DNA of 64,000 nucleotides. It comes from Prinia subflava. Its lineage: Eukaryota > Chordata > Aves > Passeriformes > Cisticolidae. How positions within the stretch are numbered: position 1 is the stretch's first letter; each line of letters opens with the position of its first letter. Below are positions 49,701-62,463 of the stretch, one piece after another. The position numbers and the translations under genes were made by a program. The stretch spans positions 99,781,239 to 99,845,238 of the forward strand of contig NC_086248.1 in assembly GCF_021018805.1 (NCBI RefSeq), given 5' to 3'. The notes under the pieces were generated by a model. That model was given only the letters and a program-made list of their open reading frames with translations, made no database searches and was not told the DNA's origin.

Positions 49701-52700
49701 GAAAAATGTACCTGACATAGCAGGAAAACACTAGATTTGCACTGATAATGCAGCACATCTGTTTAGCAGGACATGAGACAAACTATGTCACACTAGAGCT
49801 GACAGAGGGGAAGAAGGAAAAGAGGTGGAACCCAATTAAAATACGAGTGAAACTCTTCATGGCTGAGGCAAGTGCAACCTTCGATAACTCCTATAATTTT
49901 TCACTGTTTGGACACAGAACATTTAAATAATTTCATGGTGTTTCCTTCCTATCATTCTCATCTCCCCCTTCCTCCACTTGCAAGTTGTCTTGCAGCACAC
50001 CTTTTGTTGGTTTGTTAAGGTCAGTTGTGACATCTTCCTCTACACACGAATAAGGCCACACTGAATACCATGCACTAAACTATGAAACAATAACCCGTTT
50101 CCTATAAATATCTTGACCAACTAGCTCCAGGAAAGCAAGGGAGAACTCTTCTACTTTGCAAGTAGGGGTGTGTAGCAAAGTGAAACATTTTTCTCTTTCT
50201 TTAGGTGAAATTTACTTGTTATTTACATGAACTCCTCGTGCTACAACTTCCTACATGCCCAATGGGACCATACAGTTAAAACATAGAAAACCCACATTAT
50301 TGTGCCTTTTCATGTTGTAACATGTTAAAAGAGGTTTTAGGACTGGGCTGTCAGACATACACAATGGATGAATTGCTGGGTCAGCATGAACATGCAATGC
50401 ACCACAATCAGTGAAAGAACATTAACGTAGAGCAACACAAGTAGACATAAAAAAGGTCAGCATCTAACCTTGGATTTCAGCTCTCACCATCTTTTTTGGC
50501 CTTTCAGAAACGAAATTCTTTGGCGCTAGCAACAGCAAGCTAGGCTAAAACCAAAAATTCTACCTGTGAATTAGTGGCCAATTTTTTTAAAGTGCCTAAA
50601 AGGAATTCAGAACCATCTATGGGAGCAGATGTACTCAATGCACAAGCAAAACCTCATTTTGTCCAGAAAAACTGGATAATTGCCCAAGTTATCTGCTCAT
50701 CTACTTGACCACATATGTAGAAGGTTACAGTGCATGACATGTATAGATGTTGAGGTAAATAGAGAATTAATTCAATGTTTTTAATATTCAAAAGCAAAAA
50801 GAATAAAAATGTTTTTAAAAATATGTGCTTACCTCCGGCACTCAAATCTTCCATATATTGAGATTTTGTGCTATATGGCTTTTGCTCCAGTAAGAATAAT
50901 GTTTAGGGAAGGAAGATGACACCATCCACATAGTAGGAGGAAAATAAAAAGCACTGTTAGGGGCTTGGCAGCAGTATGTACAGATATATTTCCTTTTAAT
51001 GGCAAATATATATTGGATTTACCAGTCATACAGACATATCTCAGTAGGTATGGCTACATTTTTCTCTAGATTTTCATGTCAAAGTGTTTCTTTACCACAT
51101 TTATATGCCCCTCAAAAATATACACAGAGAAGCAAAAGGTCTTTTTGATCAGATGAGAGGTTCCTTTGCAAGTTGTTTTTGCCCATTTATCTAAAAGCCA
51201 TATAAAAACTGTCTCGAGATGTTACCAAATTGCTTTCTTATTTGTTTTGCTGAATTCCTGTAAGTTCCAGTTTAACTGCACATCTTGCTGTTGTATTTAC
51301 ACACTTTCCACACTGCAGCATGCTGCAGGACATATCATGCTTGCTGACATACTTTTAGTGAAGGAAATCCTTGCAATCAGCTGTCAAACATATGAAGCTA
51401 CATTTGACCACAGGGCATAGAATGAGGGAACTGCTTTTATGACCAAGGAAATCAAAACTGTTCTTCCATAAAGGTCTGGGAGGAAAGAGTGGAAGGGGGA
51501 AAGAAGCACAAGACCCCGCATCTATAAGAGCATAATGAAAAGAAAAAGAAATCCTTTCTAAAGGCCTGAGGTTGAAAAGCACTGGGTTCCAAAATCCCAG
51601 AGGCCAATGGGAGCTGAAAACACTGGACATCCTCTTGGCCTGGTCTTATTTCTTCAGTACACTCTTCAAATCTTACTATTTGCAGCATATATTTTCTAGC
51701 ACACTGAAGAAAATGGTGCTAAGTGCAACAGCAGTATTTTGGGGATGGCAGCAGTAACCACTGCTAACTGCTAAACACAAATTAGAGATTAACTTCAGAG
51801 CCTGTTTAGCACACCATTTCCACTTGCTGCTTGATTAAGACAGAAAACAACTCAGTCTGTTGCAACACATTCCGCAAGGATCACAGAACGGAAGGGAAAA
51901 AGCTGAATTTAGACATACGGCGTTGACTTAAAAGTTCCGATTTTCTCCCTGTTTAGTTTTCTGAGCTCACTGAACAATCAGGCTTTGTGAAAGAGGAACA
52001 TCACTGAAGCCAACAGATGTATCACCTGCAAAGAAAAGGTCACTGTTACAAACCCAAATCAAGACCCAGTCCACAGTGTTTCGCCTGTTTCAAAGCAGGC
52101 TGAGACTCATTTATGGTGAATTTTAATAGGAATAAAACACCTGCTCCCTTGACAAGAAAGACTAACAATACATACTACATAAATAGTAGTGGTTCACAAA
52201 TAACTTACTAATATTAATTAAAGTATCTACATAAAAGCAAATAACTTCTCTGTGTTGTGTAAAATATTAAAGCACTTAAAGAAATCTTCCTTTCAGAGGA
52301 CATGGCTGATCTATTATCATATATATTATCAGGCTTATTTAATGGTTTTATCCAGAAGTCACAATTCAGAGCATATCCAGCCACCTCTTTCCAAAATACT
52401 CTACTAGGAACCTTTCCTCTAAGTTTTGTGGAAATGTGCCCAGGACCCTCCATCATTCACAATTTGAGAGGCTTTTCTTAGGCACTTCCACACCTCTCAA
52501 TGAGTAGGATTTATGTATCCAGCAGTAACAATATCCTATTGCCTTGCATGTCCACTCCGAATACCCTTTCTGGAAGTCTCCCACTTGTCAAATCAAACTT
52601 TATGTGAGGTTCCCAAAGAAAGCAATAATCAATCTATGAACAAGAGTGTGCATGTAATATTTCTCATTGTATGTCAATGTTTTAACAGTTCATCTTAAAA

Positions 52701-53892
52701 AAAACCAAAAAAAACCACAAAAAAAGAAGTCTGAAGACTAAAGTCAGGAAGATGCTACAATATTTGGGCAACAGGAACACTGGTTTGGAGTTTTTAGAGG
52801 GGCAGGGAAGGAGCCTTTCACCTTCACATGGTTTCATTGTATGCAATCGCAGTGGGATGGAAGGAAGTGGCAATTATTTTTTAACTGATCTTTCCACCCA
52901 GGCTAGAGGAAAATGCAGATTTAATGTAGCTACTGCACACATAAAAACAGAGAGGAGGTGTCTTTACTAACTCCCAGCCTTTGCTGTTGTGGGCAAGCTG
53001 AGGCCACAGCAAGAGTCTATGAAAGAGTGAAGGGATTTAATTATTGTTGTACGCAGTTGTAATAATGCAAAGGTATTAAATCTCTGTGTGAACCTTTGCC
53101 ATCCATTTCTTGGAACATGTTTGTATACATAGAACTTCTCTAATGTTTAATTGCTACAGTGAAGGTGCTTCTTCATCAAAATAACAGAAAAAGAGATTAA
53201 TTTTTCTGTGTGCTGGATAGTTAATAAAATGAAGGAACTGGACCTCTGCTTTGATGTCTGCCAGAACAGAGAGTTCACAAACGAATAGAAGATACTGTGC
53301 AGCTCTAGGGTAACACAGAAACATCTCTGTCCATCTCCAAAGACCAATTACACGTGGCAGGAAAGCAGCCTGTGCTGAAGAAGCACCACCAGATGTTCCA
53401 GGTTTGGGCAGACAACTGAATAGTACTGAGAAGGTATGAAAAAACTCAAGATATTCTTATTCCTAGACTTTCTATCACTATTAATTGTTTGTTTTAAAGC
53501 TTTCCCTATTTATAAACTTCCTGTGCTTTTTTGTCTGGCTCAGTCAGCTGAGCTACAAACTTCTGTAAAATCTTCCTCACATCCCAGCCCCAACCTGTGT
53601 CTGTCACGGCAGCTCTAAGTCAGGTCTCCTTTACTGCTGACTACAGAATTATTCTCCCAGCACTGCCACTGCTCACAGATGTCTTTGTTTAACTTGAATA
53701 TTCCTTAGCATCTGCCAGCATTTTCCCCTAGCTAAATTCCTACTAAATGCACTTTACTTCTCTAAACCTCATCAGCTATTGCTCTAAATGCATTCCTTCA
53801 AGAGAAAAAAAAAATCTCCACCTGTCTTTAATATGTGTATCAATAAAAGGAGGATTAGAAATCTGCACTTCTGGGCTGTTAAACAAACTCTT
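46770..53892. other. Seven kilobases of non-coding DNA
   Basis: No gene is recognised. The part at 47180-47400 has higher GC and a 119-codon minus frame (47134-47493), but with no family features. An A-rich stretch with AAAACC words lies at 52696-52726. The block at 48640-48810 is AT-rich and enhancer-like in texture but without a decisive motif. Confidence 0.5.
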
Positions 53893-53985
53893 TTCTGCCT
53901 CCATTTATTCAACCATAAAATGACTATAATATTTACTACAATATCTCAAAGAACAGTTAAAAAGCTTAATGTTATTAATTCAATA
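53893..53985 (+). mobile_element. Possible MIR-like SINE relic
   Basis: TCTGCCTCCATTTATTCAAC, then CATAAAATGACTATAATATT and TACTACAATATCTCAAAGAA, follow the MIR core order (a GCCTCAGTTTCCTCA stretch, TAAAATGGGGATAATAATA, then CCTACCTCATAGG). Mismatches are many. Confidence 0.35.
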
Positions 53986-54411
53986 CTAGTGATTCTGTCT
54001 TGCTACAGGGAATATATAAACATTCCATGCCAGGTCGATATGTATTTATAAGATTTATAGTTTATGGTTTGTAGTCATTAGTATAACATTATTTGCAAGG
54101 TTAATACCCCAGTCCTATGGAGAAGAAGGTAGTATCTGCATTCTAGGCAAGATTATATTCTTACTTCCTAGCTATTCCTTTTAAGTAAGCCTGTAACACT
54201 TATTTTCTCCTATAGGGCAGTATTATTAATAAATACATACTGCCAGTAAGCTTTAATTTATGTAAAAGCCCATTGTTTCAAAGAACTGCTATGGAACAAA
54301 ATTAATCCTTCTTTTTTTTTTTTAGTACATAGTACAGAATCTTTTTCTTACAGCTGCTTTAGCAAGGTTTCCCCCTTAGGTCTGTAGATTGTAAAAATAT
54401 TTTCAAAAGAA

Positions 54412-54436
54412 AGTAAAAACAAAAACAAAAACAAAG
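54412..54436. repeat. (ACAAAA)n microsatellite
   Basis: Four to five units of AAAAAC/ACAAAA, nearly perfect, in an A-rich context. Confidence 0.85.
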
Positions 54437-54531
54437 TGAAGAATCAGTAACCCATAGAAGTACACAGAACGTCATTGTAACTTAAAGACAAGAAATACTA
54501 TTTCTAAAATTACAGATATGAAGTTGTTCTT

Positions 54532-54574
54532 TAAAAAAAAAAATATATATATATATATACACACATATATATAA
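54532..54574. repeat. A-run and (TA)n/(CA) microsatellite
   Basis: An A10 run followed by about ten TA units, ACACAC and ATATATAT. This compound simple repeat is likely to vary in length between individuals. Confidence 0.9.
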
Positions 54575-54654
54575 AGTAACTTCCAGGTTTGATTGTGCAG
54601 CCCATATTTACTGTAATAAGAACACGTGAGGCCATCCACTGTCTTTCAAAAAGA

Positions 54655-55050
54655 AAGAGGGTTGCATTTAGCTGCAGTAATCTTCTCTAGGAATTATTCT
54701 GCTCTGTACAGGGGATGACTGTCAGCCATTTCCAGCACTAATTGGACTCAAGTATGGTACGACCTAATTTCTCGGCATATTCCGCAGAGTTTTGAGATTC
54801 CTGAATGCTTCAGCCTTTTGAGAGTTCTGTTGTTTTTTATTAGCTACAACTTGGCTGTCTCCAACTGCCAGCAGAGGGAGAAAACGGAATATGAAGTAGA
54901 GATCATAATACAACACACCATCTCTCATCCACACTGCTGAAATAAATATGATGCGGTTTCAACCATTCCTTTTCTAGGGCAGGGTACACTCATTCTAAGT
55001 TTCCCAGTCTACAAGTAATCTGATTAATTCTGTTTGTTTTGGGTTTTTTT
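54655..55050. promoter_or_regulatory. Candidate conserved element with CTCF-like motif
   Basis: This non-repetitive block lacks open frames and repeat similarity. It includes TGCCAGCAGAGGGAG at 54866-54880, close to the CTCF core (CCAGCAGGGGGC type), preceded by CTGTCTCCAAC. Other words are ATTAGCTACAA, GATTAATTCTG and CACTAATTGGAC. It could be an insulator or enhancer. Binding and conservation are not shown. Confidence 0.3.
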
Positions 55051-58000
55051 TCCCCCTCTCTCCCTTCTGACTTTTCCCCCCTCCCTCTCCCCTTTGCCTT
55101 TTGTTCCATGCAAGTGGAATTTTATGGGATGTATAGTGGAAGAATTATGCAGAGGGGGTTTATTATGAAACTAGAAATCATTTCATTGACATTAATGGGA
55201 AAGTCTGTCTTTTGGAAAGCTCCACATTTCTAGAAGCCATTTCCTGTTCTCTAGGTCCCTTAATGCAATGAAGCAGGGCAAGATGGGAATTGCTTTACCT
55301 CTCTTGTGCCTCAAAGACATGTGTACATGAGATGGGCTGCTGAAGGGCTACATTTTTTTTAAGTACCAGCAGTTAGTCTTCTATATAGACTGGATTCTGT
55401 TTTAGTTAACAATTTGTTAAGCTTATTGGCACACAAGCAGTTATTTTCACCAGACATGAAAACAACTTCCCCCTAAAGCTGCTCTCCCCACATGTGGGAA
55501 AGCACGTACACACACCAGGCTATATAACACGCTGTTTAAATAAAGTGCTTTCTTATTCCTTCCTCAGGCATAAAAGCTGTTAGCTGTAAGAGAGACAAAG
55601 GGCAGACAGCTCTGGCTGCTGCCTCATTGCCTCCCAGCTCTTGGCACTGGGGCTTGGCTGGCTGGGTCAGAAGCTTGGTCCTCATTACATGGATCCTCAC
55701 ACTCCAGGTGAGAGCACGACTGTGACTGACAATCCAGCATCCCCACCTAATGCCTGGAGCTTGCACCACCTGCCTTAAATAAGGGGCTGGGGATGCATTG
55801 GTGCAGCTTAATGGTAGAGGTTCCCAGGAATAAATGAGTTTCTTATTGCTCTCATATTGCTACAGCCTGTCTTTAGGTTGCTCTGCTCTTTATAGTTGTA
55901 GCATTTTACACACACAAATGATCGTGGACCCAACAGCAAATGATAGCAGTGCTAAGTCAGACTTCCAGCAGTGTACAGGTGTCCATGAATCATCTGGTGT
56001 CTGGGGAATTTCTGTTCCAAGGCTGAATGAAGGCAAGCCATAGAGAGGTAATTGATGACCAAAAAACATTAGACACTCACTGAATCAACACCCTCATTGA
56101 TAACAAAATCATTAGCAAAGGGATAAACCTGAAGTGAGATCCTTGCTCTAGCAGCAATCAGGGGTGTTTGATCTGGGACTTCTATAAACTGAGCTCAGTT
56201 TCTTTTCCTGCAGGGCTGGATTCTTTGAAACAGATATTGGGACAAACTGCTTTCTTCCCACTTATGTCTCACTAGGTTAGAAGGGACATCAGAAACTTTA
56301 AGGACAGCAGTTTCAAAGGGCAAAGGGAGTCATGAATAGGACTTCAAAAATGGAATAAGAGGTAGCAGCTCAAATAATAATATAGCACAGGAGAAAAAAG
56401 CTCTACAGTGGTATGCAGAGAACCAGGGGGGTACAAGAATTCAAATCTGTGTTACATAGGTTTAGTATGATAAAGCCTGCTACCATCAAGGGCACTGGAA
56501 TGATGCAGACACCCCATTCACTGGGGTACTGACAGAGGAAAAGTTTATCCAGAATATCAGAGGGGGGCTTTTGCAGAGGTACAGCAACAGGAGCAGCAAA
56601 CTGAACATGCAGTCAAGGGAGAATGGGCCATAATAGATTCAGGATGGAACAAGAGCCTTGCTGACAAGGCCACAGAGGAGAGATGCCAGCTGGCTCACAT
56701 CCTGTTAAATGACAAGTGGATAGAAAAAAATGTCCTGAGGTTTCTGTCCTGTCTGGTCCGGCAGTGCTGAACACAGGGCATGGGGCTGTTCTGCATCTCC
56801 ATCCACGGAGTGCTGCAGCTCTGCTGACTGGAGAGCAGACAACTAAAGCACAAGCTGCTTCTGAGCAAGGCCTCTTTTGGGGTCTGGGTGGCTTGTTGTA
56901 GGGTGCTTGCAAAGCCAGTTTCCTTCCCTGCCCAGCTAAGGATACAGGCATTGTCACCAGCATTTCAGAATAAAAATCATCTTCATCCCAAGGGGCTTAA
57001 GTACCATGGGGTGTATGGCAATCCCCCTGGCATGGACCCCAGTATTGTACTTGGGCCCACAGCTAGACTGGGACAGTCTGAGCTTATGCAAACCTATACA
57101 GCCTCATTGTGAGCAGTACAGAGGACCAATAAAATTCAGTCAGCATGAATGTGTATTGCCTCTTCCAAAAAAGCAGTGGAAGGAAAACTACCACCTGCCT
57201 TTGAAGCAGGTATGTAGGAGTCTCACTGCTGTAGAGCTACATTAATCTGACAATTGGAACTCAGCACACAGCAGTAGGCAATAAACTTCAAGGACCAGGC
57301 TGGTGCTGCTGGAGGAATGGTGCAGCTGGCTCAGCAATTTTTATCTGCATGTAAATTCTGCTGATTTAACCACAGCTTCCTCCAGGGATTTCTCTAGGAT
57401 CTAGATTTCTCTTATGTCAGAAGGACTTACCTATGTGTGATACAAAGTCAGATTCCTTCAAAAACTCTTTGCTTCCTGGTTGTTCCTGTGATGTGTTCAC
57501 AGCTTCTGCACTTCAAACACTTGTCATACAGGCAAGTCTCTTGAATATCAATTATCTCCTAAAAGGGCTCCTTTCCAGAAGTTCAACCCCACCTCAGCCA
57601 GAACCTACCCAGCAGGTTTGTGCTGTACCACTGAGTATGGCTGCTCATATCAACTTTGTTATCCATAACGGCTTTGGTATTCCTAAAGGCATGGATATAA
57701 AGGAGTGCCTTGGATTTAGCAGTGTCTGTCTCCATAGTTACACTTGGTCATGGCACCAGAGCTCACACCATGTATGCTAGTGACAGAACATGGGTTCTGC
57801 CACAGTGATGGGGTTTTTAGGCACGAGTGTTCACTGACAGCTACTGGGCATGCTCTGATGTCTAAGCAGCTCCCAAATCAAAGCTGGCAGGCAGCTCACA
57901 GGCAGATTTGGAGATTTATGTTCTGCAAAAACAGGCCCATGGACTTCAGAGAAGTCATTGCAGCATGGCAAAGGGAAAATCAGGCCTGTATTGTGCCACA

Positions 58001-59637
58001 AATGGCTTGTGCAGGATTGTAGGTGTAGGTAATTGTGCACGGCAAGGAATGTTTACCCAGATTATTTATTGCTCCGTCTCTTATAAGGCTGTGGCTTGTT
58101 TTCTCTCAAAAAGTCATGTTTCTTACTCTCATTTGTATCTTGCCAGAGGCAAGTAAAGCACAGCAAATACACAGAAAGCAAAGGCCTACCAGAATAGTTC
58201 ATTTTAGTCTTAGACTGCTAGTGGCATTTGCTGCTTGTGTCAACTTCTACAAATGGGGCAGGCACAGGGAAATGGTCTCCCAAGTGGTAAGGCATATGGC
58301 ATATTTAAAAAGTACTGATACACTTAGAGAAGCATGAAGGCTGTGAATAAAAGCCTCACATATTGGAATCAGCACATTTCATGGCATTCACATGCTGCAG
58401 AGGAGGCAATAGCCAGTGCTGTTTGGCTTACTGTTATCCATTCTCAACCCTGGGATGAAAGCACAGGGTAATGAAAAGATTGATCTCCCGGAAACAATAC
58501 TTAAACAAAAGAAAAGTGAAATAATTCCACATTTTCTAATATTATTCTCTACTTAATTTTGCCTGATTTTCTTGTAAGCAACTACAAAATCTAAAAATCA
58601 AGCCTAAGTCTATAGACTTAATTCTGTTTCCACTCAGTCCAGTACAAGTCTATAGTTAATTAACTAAAGTTAATGTGGAAACAAAGCAATAAAAGTATGA
58701 ATTAGACCTGATCTACTGAAAGGTTTAAGAAAAAAAAACCAGTCCAGCTTTAATTTGCTGATTCAATCAAGCCAAGGCAAGAACAGTATTGGCAGAAACA
58801 TATACAGAAGTCATGATATATTTGTGTTCTGTGTCAAAATTTTATGTTTTTTTAGGTAGTCATGGCACAGTACTTAAATTTGTTGTTTTAGAGGGAACAC
58901 AGATGAGATCCGACAGCAGTTGCTGTTTGGGGATTTTAGTTTTTTCAATACTATGTTAGATATCATATACTGCAGACCAAATTCCCAACTAATTTAAGTG
59001 GATGTAACACCTTTAATTTCAGTGCACCTCCATTAGCTCACAGCACTGCTCAGCACTGGCATTTTCATGAAATGTATTACTACAAGCCAATGCAATTTAA
59101 CAACACAAGCACAGCAGTATTTGGTAGAGACTGAACTAGACTCTATTGGTTAATGCTAAGACCAGAAAAGACCATCACATTATAGAGTTTGATCTGCTGA
59201 AAAGCACAGCCCATTCACTGAGACAAAACCTCTCATTAAAACAGATTAGAGTTTGATCTTGAACATGTAAGAGAAATATCCTCATTCTCAGCTAGCTAAG
59301 AATTATGAAACAGAGAATGGACTGAGCAGCACCCATCCATAACCATCCATGTTTTGAGTTTTTGTCTCTTTCCTGCTCTGATTGCCTCTGCCTATTTCTG
59401 CATTTAAGGAGGAGAAAAAAAATTAAAAGTGAAAAAAATGTAAAGCATGCTCTTTAAGGCCTGCAGACAATTGGCTGAAGTACAAGATATGGTAACTAGC
59501 TGAACAGAAAAACAAAATACACTGATACTGAAGTTGAAAATTCTATCTTTCTCACAAATCTAGAGTCAGATCAGACTAAAATACTCCTTGGAATGAATTT
59601 GAAAGACTCCTTGTGTCCACTCATCAGGTAAACTATC
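55051..59637. other. Non-coding stretch, nothing recognised
   Basis: A CT-rich patch lies at 55046-55095. Several frames near 57430-58340 are open for 80-115 codons on the plus strand, but they overlap each other in different frames and share no family feature. The word GGTTAGAAGGGACATC near 56274 recalls CR1, but no flanking CR1 sequence supports it. Confidence 0.5.
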
Positions 59638-59940
59638 TCAGCACTTAGTTATCATGTTCCGATGGAGAATCTCCTTTGTTCCTGCTGCTTCCTTGTGCTT
59701 GTTAAGCTCCCTCTTATGCAGAAACTGAATTAGCTCAACTTCACCTTCATGCCATTGAACTGTGATGTGTCTTGTAACAGTTGCTGTCATAGCACTTTCC
59801 ATGTGTCTGGACTGATTTTCATCCATGAAGTGACCCTCTAATGTTGTTAGTGAAGAGACTTGGGCATGCAAATGCTTCAAAAGTCTGTGGTAAACTGCTG
59901 CAGCCACTGGTTCAGTTTCAATTTCATTGAAACTGCATCA
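59638..59940 (-). other. Unassigned minus-strand open frame, about 98 codons
   Basis: This frame stays open for about 98 codons in DNA of roughly 42% GC, ending LHRNMITKC-stop. Composition is hydrophilic and protein-like, rich in H, E and K (for example TTLEGHFMDENQSRHMESAM and QFLHKRELNKHKEAAGTKE). No signal peptide, membrane segment or known domain is seen. An in-frame stop (TGA) lies just upstream. It might be an exon or retrocopy fragment, or chance. I do not recognise it. Confidence 0.2.
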
Positions 59941-61993
59941 TATTGCACAAGCCTCTTAAAAGGCCAATAAATAGTTAAATCCCTGTACTTGCTAGACAAG
60001 CATGCACGGAACATTTCCTTTTATCATTGTTGAATCTGTCCATTGACTTCACTCCCGAAGTTTCACATCCTCTTTCAATCTCCCCTGGACATTATTCGCT
60101 CTATTACCAGTCCTCTTTTCTGAGAAACCCTGCAAGTCACAGGATTATGTCACAGCTGAGCACGTGAACAGAAAGTCCGAGGAGCAGCAGGCTCCAGTTT
60201 TCAGGGGAAGCCACTAGAGACAGTGTCTCTTGCACTCCTGTGCCATTATCTGTATTATCTGCGGAAAAGGTAGATATTAATGTTTTATACATCTTACATA
60301 AGGAAAATTGGCTTAATTTTAAATCATAATATTGTTTTACGGCTAAATCAGCATAAATACAAGGATGGTCTGTCAAACAAACTTCTAAGATCTACAGAAA
60401 ACCTGCTAACCCTCACATCTCAGTCTCTTCGCTACCCCCTCTGAGAAAAAAGCCCTGAACAGCCTCCCACCATCTCTAATGTTTTCATTAGTAATGCTTA
60501 AAATATTTACAATATCATTCCTATGACTGTTGTCCCCACTCCTAGCAGGGATCAGCTCACCAGCTCATCTTTCCCCACTGAACTGAGCTGTCCTTCCATC
60601 TCTTGTACGGGGCAGTTTCATCCCCTGGTTTGCTCTAGTTCCAAGGCACACCTGGCTACTGCTGCCCCAGCTACACCTCTTTTTATGTTTTTAGCACTTA
60701 CATCTACCAGTGACTCAACTGCCCTTCAATATTTCCATTATTTCACTGGCTTCCCACAGGGGACCAGCACACGACTCGCCAGCTTGTGAGCACGGGGAGA
60801 TGCTTACAGAGACTTCACACCAAATGCAAACAGACATTTTCACATCATCCAAGCCAGGTTCTTCAAAATGGTAAATAATAACCATTTGCTCCACTCTTCA
60901 CCAGAAGCATATGATTTATAGCTAGAAAAATAGAATGATATGGTCTAAAAGTTTCTCCCTTCAGCTTGAAGATTGACAGTTTTCTCTGGCGGTAGCTTTG
61001 GATGTAGAAAGCTCTCAGGAAAGCAAAAGCATTAAAAATAAATGCAAGATGCTTCATGCACGTTATAACGTACTGAACCTTCAGAATAAATTATTTATAC
61101 CAAAGGTTGCATGCGCCATAATAGCATCCACCCAGCAGCTAAAAAATGTATAGGAAATAGAAGAGCAAACCACAGAGATTAACAGAAAGAAGCCTGCCAG
61201 CTTTGGCTAAAAAACTGGTAGGAAAAATGACAGTGCTTAACAGAAATTATTCTGAGAGTAAAGGGATGATCAATTCACTTGGATTTTGGCTCTTTTCTCT
61301 CCTGGTAGTCTACAAAAGAACACAAGGACCAGAGAACTTTGCAGAATTACAAACCTGCTGTATTTATTTATGCTGTACACCTGTATTTCCTGTGCAAATA
61401 AAAAGGGACACTGTTGTCAAGCCTTCATTTTTAAAAAGAAGTACAACTTAAGATTTCCCATGCAGTAATAATATAAAATATAGACACTCTTTTAATCAAA
61501 TATCTTAGGTCTTACATTGTTTTTAGAATGAGATTTACTAGCCCCTTCCAGCAGTATGGTGTTAACAAGATTAGCCTTGTCCAGGATACTTTCTGGAGCT
61601 GACTGCAACGATGCTGCAATCAAATCACCTCTCCCAGGATAGGGTTACATGGCAGAAAAAATCCATTACATAAGGCAGCATCTAGAGCACTAAATACACC
61701 CCTCTCAGCTCAGCACAGCACCATATTTTATCTCCATCTCCTCGCCATTAATGTAAGAGACTGAAGCATTGGGACAAAAATCCATGTGCTGATCTGGGGA
61801 TTCAGAGCTTTCACACCACGGCATAGAAGCCAGAGATGGGAGTTACTGAGGTGGAACACTAGGAGGAACTTATCCAAACCACTTTAGTAAATCCCTACTT
61901 CCACATTGTTGAATCCCTCTTTTACACAAACTGGCAATCACTGTACCATATGACTCTTTAAAGTTCTCTTTATATTCTGAGACCTCCCTCCAC
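59941..61993. other. Non-coding stretch up to the provirus
   Basis: No exon or repeat is recognised. The hexamer immediately left of the LTR is CTCCAC (61988-61993), which would be the left target duplication of an ERVK-type insertion. Confidence 0.5.
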
Positions 61994-62205
61994 TGTAGAA
62001 TTGCATTTTATGGAAATGGTTTGCTCTGGCTCACCCCTGGAAAGTGTATGGTTTATCTCAAGTCTGTACCCTCCCTGCAGTATCCTGTATCTGTAACCTC
62101 ATTGGCTGGAGAATGTCACCGCGCCCCTTTGAACCTCGGTGTTAAGAATGCAAAGGCAGAAGGCTCTGCCCTCTTTGCTCCTCTTCCCCTGGAGGCCTCC
62201 AGACG

Positions 62206-62270
62206 CTCCCCTTCCCTTTCCCCCTTCCTCTTCCCCCCTTCCCTTCCCCCCTTCCCTTCCCCTCTCCCTC
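62206..62270 (+). repeat. Polypyrimidine tract in U3
   Basis: 65 nt of uninterrupted C and T, built from CCCTTCCC-type units (CTTCCCTTCCCCC repeats), end 4 bp before AATAAA. Mirror-like symmetry could allow triplex (H-DNA). Its position right before the poly-A signal is unusual compared with the other LTRs in the window. Confidence 0.9.
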
Positions 62271-62274
62271 AGTG

Positions 62275-62280
62275 AATAAA
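62275..62280 (+). terminator. Retroviral polyadenylation signal AATAAA
   Basis: A canonical AATAAA, 14-20 bp upstream of the CATCAGCACC cleavage region at the R/U5 boundary of the 5' LTR. Confidence 0.75.
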
Positions 62281-62416
62281 CCCTCATCTCATCAGCACCC
62301 CACCGGCGTCTGAGTCTCTTTGCCTGCCAGCACGGGAACACCACAACCCCCTAGGACCCGGGGGTCTCCCGGGAGGCACTCCCCGGGGACCCCCCAAAAA
62401 TTTAAACAAAAACAAA

Positions 62417-62435
62417 TGACGCACCAACGTCGGGC
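62417..62435 (+). other. Primer binding site, tRNA-Lys type
   Basis: TGACGCACCAACGTCGGGC lies 2 bp after the LTR end. It corresponds to the lysine-tRNA PBS of betaretroviruses (TGGCGCCCAACGTGGGGC) with two substitutions and one inserted base. The spacing and identity support an ERVK (class II) element. Confidence 0.75.
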
Positions 62436-62463
62436 AACAGCATCAATGACCCTGAGACAAGAT

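Larger units (their letters stand above)
61994..62414 (+). mobile_element. 5' LTR of an ERVK-like endogenous retrovirus
   Basis: This 421-bp LTR begins TGTAGAATTGCATTTTATGG and ends AAAAACA. U3 contains an inverted CCAAT box (ATTGG near 62101) and a 65-nt pure pyrimidine tract (62206-62270). The AATAAA polyadenylation signal is at 62275-62280, followed by R/U5 with CACCGGCGTCTGAGTCTCTT and GGGTCTCCCGGGAGGCACTC. It is followed after 2 bp by a lysine-tRNA-type primer binding site, so this is a 5' LTR in plus orientation. Left and right ends fit the TG...CA rule. The start was chosen by resemblance to passerine ERVK LTRs; the matching 3' LTR lies outside the window. Confidence 0.82.

Noticed and set aside
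50149..50180. Short inverted repeat ACTTTGC/GCAAAGT
   Set aside because: Seven-base arms are expected often by chance in 64 kb.
56274..56310. GGTTAGAAGGGACATC as a CR1 3' end
   Set aside because: Only one short word matches; neither the tail octamer nor neighbouring CR1 sequence is present.
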